Source: Myxococcus qinghaiensis
GTDB taxonomy: Bacteria > Myxococcota > Myxococcia > Myxococcales > Myxococcaceae
Direction: 5' to 3'
Assembly (NCBI RefSeq): GCF_024198215.1
Contig: NZ_JAKCFA010000005.1
Coordinates: forward strand, 186,001 to 250,000
DNA length: 64,000 nt
In this document: positions 58,656 to 64,000 of the stretch, one piece after another
How positions within the stretch are numbered: the first letter of the stretch is position 1
Layout of the letters: every line of letters starts with the position of its first letter
Made by a program: the position numbers and the translations under genes
Notes under the pieces: model-generated
Seen by the model: only the letters and a program-made list of their open reading frames with translations
What the model was told of the DNA's origin: nothing
Database searches by the model: none

Positions 58656-59837
58656 TCAGCTCCGTGCACCCGGCTCGAAGCGCAGCGGCAGATGCGTGGG
58701 GCCGTGGACATGGAGCGCCTGTCGCGGCTGCCAGGGCTCGTCGCTCGCGAGCCGGAAGTTCCGCAACCGCTCCAGCAGGTCCGTGAGCGCCACCCGCGCC
58801 TCCATGCGGGAGAGCGCTGCCCCCAGGCAGAAGTGGATGCCGTGCCCGAAGGCGATGTGCGGATTCGGGTCCCTGCCGATGTCGAAGCGCTCCGGCTCAT
58901 GGAAGTGCTTCGGGTCCCGATTCGCCGAGCCAATCATCGGCAGCACGAACTTCCCTGCTGGAATCACTTGTCCGTGCAGCTCCACGTCGCGCTTCGTCGA
59001 GCGGAACATCGACTGCGCCGGAGAGCGGAAGCGCAGCACCTCCTCGATGGCCGAGGCCAACAACGCTGGCTCTGCCCTCAGTCGCGCGAGCTGGTCCGGG
59101 TACTCCATGAAGCACAGCAGCGCGTTGTTGATGAGGTTGGTCGTCGTCTCCGTCCCCGCCGCCAGCAGCAGCTGGAAGAACCCCAGAATCTCCTTCCCGT
59201 CCAGCCGTTCCCCATCCACCTCCGCCTCGACGAGCCTTGTCAGCAGGTCATCCCGCGGCACCCTCCGACGCTCATCGAGGATGTCCGCCAGATACGTGCG
59301 CATCTCGTTCCGCGCCGCCGAGTTCTCCTCCATCGCCCGCTTCGACTCCTCCCCGTCAGCGATGGTGTAGCTGAGCTTCATGATGACATCCCCCCACCGC
59401 AGGAACCGCGCCCGGTCCTCGGGAGGAATCCCAATCATCTTCGCGATGACCATCGCCGGCAGCAGGCTGGAGTAGTCCGTCACCAGGTCCATCTCTCCAC
59501 GTTCCACCGTCACATCCAGCAGTTCCCGTGACAGCGTCTGCACATGCGGCTCCAGGTTGGCGATGGAGCGCGGCGTGAAGGCCCGCATGATGATGTTGCG
59601 CAGCTTCGTGTGCCGGGGCGGGTCCGAGAACAACAGCCAGTCCGGCGTCGTCCCCGTCTCCGTGGCGACAATGGAACTGAACGCTTCGTGGTCATGCAGC
59701 GCCCGCCTCACGCTGTCGTAGTCGAAGAGAATCCACAGGTCCGCCTGCGGCTCGTGCAGCAGCGGAGAGGCCGCGCGCAGCTTCGCGTAGAGAGGGAAGG
59801 GGTTGCGGCGCACGTCGTCGGTGAAGAGCTCCATCAT
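58656..59837 (-). CDS. Cytochrome P450
   Basis: 393 aa. Heme-binding loop FGHGIHFCLGAALSRMEA (ligand Cys about 337), I-helix AGTETTTNLINNALL (with the acid-Thr pair), ExxR motif EEVLRF (K-helix) and PERFDIGRDPNPHIAFG. Soluble bacterial class, like CYP107/CYP109-type enzymes; needs a ferredoxin and reductase. The ATG at 59837 has GGAGA upstream. 43 bp from the lipoprotein gene, same strand, so possibly co-transcribed. Substrate not predictable. Confidence 0.95.
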   Translation of the reverse strand: MMELFTDDVRRNPFPLYAKLRAASPLLHEPQADLWILFDYDSVRRALHDHEAFSSIVATETGTTPDWLLFSDPPRHTKLRNIIMRAFTPRSIANLEPHVQTLSRELLDVTVERGEMDLVTDYSSLLPAMVIAKMIGIPPEDRARFLRWGDVIMKLSYTIADGEESKRAMEENSAARNEMRTYLADILDERRRVPRDDLLTRLVEAEVDGERLDGKEILGFFQLLLAAGTETTTNLINNALLCFMEYPDQLARLRAEPALLASAIEEVLRFRSPAQSMFRSTKRDVELHGQVIPAGKFVLPMIGSANRDPKHFHEPERFDIGRDPNPHIAFGHGIHFCLGAALSRMEARVALTDLLERLRNFRLASDEPWQPRQALHVHGPTHLPLRFEPGARS

Positions 59838-60020
59838 GACTCGGCGTCTCCGGGCTCTTCGGCAACCTGAGGGCCGGACAACGGTAGGAAGCCCAGGTTG
59901 CGGAACGAAGCTGTATCGAAGCTGTCCGTTCAGTTGCGGATAGCGCTGCTAGCGCGCTCGCGACATGCTGACGGAGGAATGGGCTGAAATGACGGCGGTC
60001 GACGCGGTTCCGGGAGGGTC

Positions 60021-60944
60021 ATGGGCAAGGACAATCACCTCACCGAAGCGGATGCCGCCTTTCACAAGTGCGAGCCGAGCCAGGACGGTGGAGCCTGCCT
60101 GAGTGGCGCCTGTGCTCCCGAGTACAAGGAGCGCAACAGTTGCTCCTATCGATGGCAGGCCGTGAAGCACTCGCGCGAAACGAAGGCGCGCCGGGACCTC
60201 TACAACCGGTCTGTCATCCTCAGCCGGAGGACCCTTGCCCGCTATGGGAAGAAGGGGTTCGCGGCCGGCCTCATTCCCACGTCGCGATATCGCACGAAGA
60301 AAGGGGGCGTCTTCCCCCAAGCGGAAAGATACGGCGACAGCCTCAAAGAGCCACGGCCAGGGGATTGGGACGTTGACGGCCCGAAGCTACCTGGAGCCGT
60401 GGACAGCATGGGCCGGGAAATCGGACTCCATCGGAACTTCGAGACGATGTACTGGCCCTATTGGAACAACGCGCACCACATGATTCCAAAGGGCACCCTG
60501 AACTCGATGATTGAGTCCGTGCCCGATGACGCAAGGCTCGCCAACCTCATCCGGGCCGGCCTGCTGAAGGGGCTGTACAACGTCAATCACTACGAAAACG
60601 TGATTCTGCTGCCCATGGACAAGGAGGTGGGAATCCATCTCCAGCTCCCGCGTCACCTGTCCCTGGATGACGAGTCCGACGCGTTTGATGAGGCGCCCAA
60701 GTTCAACCATGTGGCTTATAACGCCAAGGTGGAGACCCGGCTCGACACCATCCTGCAGCGCTTCATGGAAATCGCGAGCGAGGTCAAAGCGGGCGAGGTG
60801 CCGTGCGAAATGAAGGAGATGTCGGCCTTGGCCAAGGCTGACCTCATCACCCTCTCGCAAGATTGCTACGTCGCGATTGTCGCGCTGGGCAAGAGCAAGC
60901 CCGGCAAGCCTCTCGTGGATCTACCGAGCCTCCCCCGCCCATGA
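60021..60944 (+). CDS. AHH-family nuclease toxin
   Basis: 307 aa. Residues 148-200 hold the AHH pattern: NNAHHMIPKGTLNSM, then GLYNVNHYENVILLPMDKEVGIH, with candidate catalytic His at 152-153 and 190. The first 50 residues have six Cys (KCEPSQDGGACLSGACAP and NSCSYR), without a signal peptide. In known M. xanthus work, DNA-cleaving toxins next to MXAN_0049-type immunity genes act in T6SS-delivered kin discrimination. The stop overlaps the Imm11 start (ATGA). Confidence 0.85.
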   Translation: MGKDNHLTEADAAFHKCEPSQDGGACLSGACAPEYKERNSCSYRWQAVKHSRETKARRDLYNRSVILSRRTLARYGKKGFAAGLIPTSRYRTKKGGVFPQAERYGDSLKEPRPGDWDVDGPKLPGAVDSMGREIGLHRNFETMYWPYWNNAHHMIPKGTLNSMIESVPDDARLANLIRAGLLKGLYNVNHYENVILLPMDKEVGIHLQLPRHLSLDDESDAFDEAPKFNHVAYNAKVETRLDTILQRFMEIASEVKAGEVPCEMKEMSALAKADLITLSQDCYVAIVALGKSKPGKPLVDLPSLPRP

Positions 60945-61558
60945 ACTACTTCATCGTCGACAGGGCCCCCACGGTCGAAAAGTCGTTCTGCATGCTGGAA
61001 GGTGGTCCTCGCTCCATCGCCCAGGTGCGCTACCGGTTGATTCGCGGCAAGCCCATGGGCAGCGACTACCCTCAAGGGGTGACGTGGCGCATGAGCGACA
61101 GGTATGGCGGCATTCGATTGCCGTCGCTCATCGGCAACACGGGGAACATGCTCGTCGTCGACAGGGCCCTGATGGAGGTCTTCGCGCGAGTCGAGGTCCC
61201 CATGGAGCGCCTGCCCTTTGCCTTGGTGAACCACAAGGACAGGGTCGCCAGTCAGGACTACTTCATCATCAATCCCCTGGGGACCTTCGACTGTCTGCTC
61301 AAGCGCGACGGGCAACTCGCGCAGGCCCACTCCGGTGGCGGGCTCCTGGGCGGGTACAAGTACGTCTTGGACTCGCGGAAGCTGAAGAGTGCCCCCGAGG
61401 TGTTCCGCGTCCTGGAGACTCCCGAGGAGATTGTCATCAGTCACCGACTGGCGGATGCGCTGAAGACGCTCAATCCCACGAACGTGTACCTGTTCGAACT
61501 GGATCAGGCGTCGTCGCCTGTGACTGAAGAGCCCGAAGAAGGGACTGTGGGTTCTTAG
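60941..61558 (+). CDS. Imm11 (MXAN_0049-type) immunity protein
   Basis: 205 aa, ATG at 60941 in a 4-bp overlap with the AHH nuclease. MNYFIVDRAPTVEKSFCMLE, then MSDRYGGIRLPSLIGNTGNMLVVDRALMEVFARV, and FFIINPLGTFDCLLKRDGQLAQ-like segments with VLDSRKLKSAPEVFRV match Imm11 (DUF1629). It presumably protects against the adjacent nuclease. It is convergent with the phosphatase gene and overlaps its 3' end by 4 bp. Confidence 0.88.
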   Translation: MNYFIVDRAPTVEKSFCMLEGGPRSIAQVRYRLIRGKPMGSDYPQGVTWRMSDRYGGIRLPSLIGNTGNMLVVDRALMEVFARVEVPMERLPFALVNHKDRVASQDYFIINPLGTFDCLLKRDGQLAQAHSGGGLLGGYKYVLDSRKLKSAPEVFRVLETPEEIVISHRLADALKTLNPTNVYLFELDQASSPVTEEPEEGTVGS

Positions 61559-62136
61559 GCCGCGCGTCCCGAACGCCGTGCCGCCCACGCGGTGACGAAG
61601 TCCGCCAGTCCGCCCAACTGCCGGTCATTGAGCGTGCACTGCCACCGGGCCTTTCGCAGCGCGCGGTACGCCGCCGGAGCCTCCCAGCCGCGCGCCACCA
61701 TCACCGCCAGCCCCATCAGCGGGCCCCGGCCCACGCCGTGCTCGCAGTGCGCATACAGGTGCCCGCCACGCTCCAGCCGGGGCATCGCCCACTCGACACC
61801 CTGCATCAGCTGCTCCACCGACGGCGGATAGCGGTCCGTCACCGGCAGGTTCAACAGCTCGATGCCCAGCGCTTCCAACGCCTTCGCGTCGTCGACACAC
61901 TCGGCGCGCAAATCAATCACCGCGGTGATGCCCCGCGCCTTCAGCTCCGCGTAGCGCGACGGCGGCACCGAGCCACCCACGTGCAGCCACTCGCTCACCT
62001 GGGACACGTTGAGCCCGCGCCCCGGCAGCTTCGTGGTCCACTCCACGCAGCGCGCCACCGAGCGCAGCACCTGCTTGCGCACCCAGCCGCGCACCCCGGG
62101 CACATGGTGCACGTCCCGCAACAACGACACGCTCAC
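61555..62136 (-). CDS. Dual-specificity phosphatase family protein
   Basis: 193 aa, GTG start at 62136 preceded by GAGGG. The catalytic loop is AHCEHGVGRGP (Cys131-x5-Arg137) with the general-acid Asp in LPVTDRYPP (about 101). Related enzymes (PTPMT1-like) dephosphorylate phosphatidylglycerophosphate or phosphoinositides. It overlaps the preceding exported-protein gene by 4 bp (GTGA), which itself overlaps a lipid-phosphotransferase gene, so a phospholipid phosphate is a plausible substrate. Confidence 0.85.
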   Translation of the reverse strand: MSVSLLRDVHHVPGVRGWVRKQVLRSVARCVEWTTKLPGRGLNVSQVSEWLHVGGSVPPSRYAELKARGITAVIDLRAECVDDAKALEALGIELLNLPVTDRYPPSVEQLMQGVEWAMPRLERGGHLYAHCEHGVGRGPLMGLAVMVARGWEAPAAYRALRKARWQCTLNDRQLGGLADFVTAWAARRSGRAA

Positions 62137-63122
62137 AAGTCGCCCTCGAGGGACACTTCCATCAACCCCGCCACCGGCGCCTTCCCCGCGCGCTCCAGCA
62201 CCGCCCGGTGCAAGTACGTCACGGGAGAGCCCACCACGGGCCTGATGAGCCCACCCAGCATGCCCAGGTCCTCCACGGGCGCGCTGCGCTGCAACAGCGA
62301 CGTGGAGCGCAGCACCATCGCCTTCGCCCCGTCGCCACCAAAGACATCCACCGTCCAGGCGCTCCGCTCCTTCGAGCCCTCGCGGCTGAGCGTGAAGGAC
62401 TCCAGCTGGCTCGGCGTGCCACCCTCCGTCCACGAGTACACCGGACCGAACTCACCGTCCTGCCCCTCGCGCGCCAGCAACACCAGCCGCTCCCCGCCTT
62501 CGCGCAGCGCCCGGAAGCGCACCCAGCGCTTGGCCAGCTTCGCCGGAGGAATGGTGGAGCGCGTGTGGTCCGCGTAGCCGCCACCCGCCTGCTCCAGCTC
62601 CGCGCTCTTCGGCGGCTGCACCGTCGCCTTCAGCGGGCTGAAGGCCAGCGTCATCTCATGCCGGTAGCGCGCGTTGCCCACTTCCACTTCCGAGCCGTCC
62701 GGCGAGCGCGGCGTCACCTGCGCCGCGTACTCCAGCACCACCCGCCCACCATCCAGCGGCGCCTCCACCCGCGTCACGCCGTCCGCCGAGCGCGCCGAGC
62801 ACGTACCGACGCGCAGCGTGCTGGTGGCCGCGTCGTAACCCCACTCGCGCGAGCCCACCTTCTTCTGCGCCGTCCACGCGCGCTGGCCCGGCCGCAGCAC
62901 CGTCGCCCGGCAGATGCCCGTGCGCGAGCCCGGTCCGATGTTCGTCACCTGCAACTGCACCAGCACGAAGGTGCTGTCCTCCAGGTCCCCGATGAAGGTG
63001 AAGCTCTCCCCGTAGTTGTCACTCGGGGAGGCCGTGGGCTCCAGCGTCGCGCCCGCCGCCACGGTGGGCAGCGCGAGCGACAACAGGAGGCCCAGGACCT
63101 GGAGCCCCGACTCACGCCGCAT
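62133..63122 (-). CDS. Exported protein, possible lipocalin-like
   Basis: 329 aa, signal peptide MRRESGLQVLGLLLSLALPTVAAGA. The mature chain is mostly beta strands (FTFIGDLEDSTFVLVQLQVTN, ARYRHEMTLAFSPLKATV, HTRSTIPPAKLAKRWVRFRAL), compatible with an AttH/Svf1-like lipocalin-type fold, but that match is weak. Overlaps the neighbouring genes by 4 bp and 11 bp, so it acts in the same pathway. Confidence 0.6.
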   Translation of the reverse strand: MRRESGLQVLGLLLSLALPTVAAGATLEPTASPSDNYGESFTFIGDLEDSTFVLVQLQVTNIGPGSRTGICRATVLRPGQRAWTAQKKVGSREWGYDAATSTLRVGTCSARSADGVTRVEAPLDGGRVVLEYAAQVTPRSPDGSEVEVGNARYRHEMTLAFSPLKATVQPPKSAELEQAGGGYADHTRSTIPPAKLAKRWVRFRALREGGERLVLLAREGQDGEFGPVYSWTEGGTPSQLESFTLSREGSKERSAWTVDVFGGDGAKAMVLRSTSLLQRSAPVEDLGMLGGLIRPVVGSPVTYLHRAVLERAGKAPVAGLMEVSLEGDL

Positions 63123-64000
63123 GGGGGCGCTGCTCCAGGAGCGCTTCCGGCGAGTTCGAGTCGTTGAACACGTAGTCGCGCTGCAACGGCAGGTTCCACG
63201 CGAAGTAGACGACGCCGCGCACCAGCCACCAGCCCAGCGTGTAGGCCAGCTGCGGATGCAAGGTCAGCAGCGCCACGCCGCCCGCGTTGAGCAGCGCGCT
63301 CGTCCCGCTCACCACCGCGTAGCGCATCACCTGCCGACCCACCGCCGCCGTGCTGCGGAAGGTGAACACGCGGTTGATGGAGTAGTTCACCACCGCGCCC
63401 AGGAGCGCGCCCAGCGCCGTGGCCCACGCGGGCAACAGCCCCGCCAGCTCCACCAGCGCCAGCACCACCGCGAAGTCCGCCAACGTGGCCACCGCGCCCG
63501 CCGCCGCGTTGAGGCCGACAATCGCCTTCTCCGAGCGCGCCTCCACCCGCTTGGGCGCCAGCGCCTTCACGAGATTCCGGAAGCGGGAGATGGCCGTCAG
63601 GTTGCTCATGATGGCGACGAAGACCAGCCCCACCACCGCCAGCCAGTGCATGGGGTGCTTCTCCGTGGGCCAGAACACCGCCTCCAGAATCGGAGACAGC
63701 GCCGTGCCCGCGCCCAGGAAGAGCACCCGCTCCAGCCGCTGCATCGCGCCGTCTCGCACGTTGACGCCCAGGCCCTCGCCCTTGGCGCGGACATACGGCA
63801 CCAGCGACGAGCCCAACAGCGCGCCCAGCGCCGGCAACAGCACCCACGTGTCCCGGTAGTACCAGGCCAGGCCCATCAACATCGCCGAGTCCACGTACCG
63901 GTCCAACACCGAGTCCAGCGCCGCGCCCGCGGGGTTGGCCTCCTTGCGCGTGCGGGCGATTCTCCCGTCCATCACATCCAGGATGCCCGCGCCCAGGAAC
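63112..64000 (-). CDS. CDP-alcohol phosphatidyltransferase fused to GtrA-like domain (partial)
   Basis: The 5' end is beyond the window. The catalytic CDP-OH-P signature, DGRIARTRKEANPAGAALDS (D-G-x2-A-R-x8-G-x3-D-x3-D, continuing VLDRYVD), is complete. After about 190 residues of membrane helices, the C-terminal part (AIVGLNAAAGAVATLADFAVVL, then VVNYSINRVFTF and WNLPLQRDYVF) is a GtrA-like membrane domain. The first domain joins a polar head group to CDP-diacylglycerol or a related lipid; the second is common in flippase-like proteins. Confidence 0.9.
   Translation of the reverse strand, partial: FLGAGILDVMDGRIARTRKEANPAGAALDSVLDRYVDSAMLMGLAWYYRDTWVLLPALGALLGSSLVPYVRAKGEGLGVNVRDGAMQRLERVLFLGAGTALSPILEAVFWPTEKHPMHWLAVVGLVFVAIMSNLTAISRFRNLVKALAPKRVEARSEKAIVGLNAAAGAVATLADFAVVLALVELAGLLPAWATALGALLGAVVNYSINRVFTFRSTAAVGRQVMRYAVVSGTSALLNAGGVALLTLHPQLAYTLGWWLVRGVVYFAWNLPLQRDYVFNDSNSPEALLEQRPHAA

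Overview
The window is high-GC bacterial DNA from a myxobacterium, most likely the Myxococcaceae (Myxococcus, Corallococcus or Pyxidicoccus type). Evidence: a MYXO-CTERM surface protein, a eukaryote-like Ser/Thr kinase, a double-CXXCG paralogous-family protein, an Imm11 (MXAN_0049-type) immunity protein, many lipoproteins and dense GC-rich coding on both strands. Gene calls use family recognition from the translations plus start-site, ribosome-binding and overlap evidence; no database search was run.

Layout. 0-4.1 kb: the start of a branched-chain-type ABC transporter ATPase and its lipoprotein binding subunit, a WD40 protein, and an RraA-like protein tail-to-tail with it. 4.3-8.6 kb: hemL and a Ser/Thr kinase with ten DEPT repeats, meeting an outer-membrane-like protein. 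8.6-12 kb: an orphan PAS/GAF histidine kinase and a YbhB/PEBP protein. 12.3-16.3 kb: a partial F0 ATP synthase operon (AtpZ-like, subunit-I-like, atpB, atpE, atpF) followed by ychF and not by F1 genes. 16.4-19.1 kb: four small membrane or exported proteins and a citrate synthase with a helix-turn-helix front end. 19.2-33 kb: methyltransferase, cupin, MYXO-CTERM protein, AIM24 protein, metallophosphoesterase, sirtuin, DUF4419 protein, zincin-like protein, ATP-grasp protein, YiaA/B protein and a LysR regulator. 33-44 kb: LysM/CHAP-like protein, TIGR00300 (LOR/SDH) enzyme, Cys-rich lipoprotein, acyl-CoA dehydrogenase, slipin, a lone low-GC tRNA-Ile(GAU), a coiled-coil lipoprotein, a subclass B1 metallo-beta-lactamase, an NTF2-like protein and a methyltransferase. 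44-57 kb: glgX, lipoproteins, a frameshifted small gene, a MOSC protein and two divergent paralogous RND/MMPL exporters. 57-64 kb: two toxin/immunity-like modules either side of a cytochrome P450, then a tightly overlapped phosphatase / exported protein / CDP-alcohol phosphotransferase-GtrA operon running off the end.

The most interesting accessory content is the 57-61.6 kb competition locus. A lipoprotein with an HH-containing nuclease-like C-terminus sits 3 bp before a double-CXXCG protein, and an AHH nuclease overlaps its Imm11 partner by 4 bp. The phospholipid-like operon at the right edge pairs a lipid head-group transferase with a dual-specificity phosphatase, which suggests a two-step synthesis and dephosphorylation route. 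Strong GC-rich hairpins without T-runs follow many genes and probably act as terminators.
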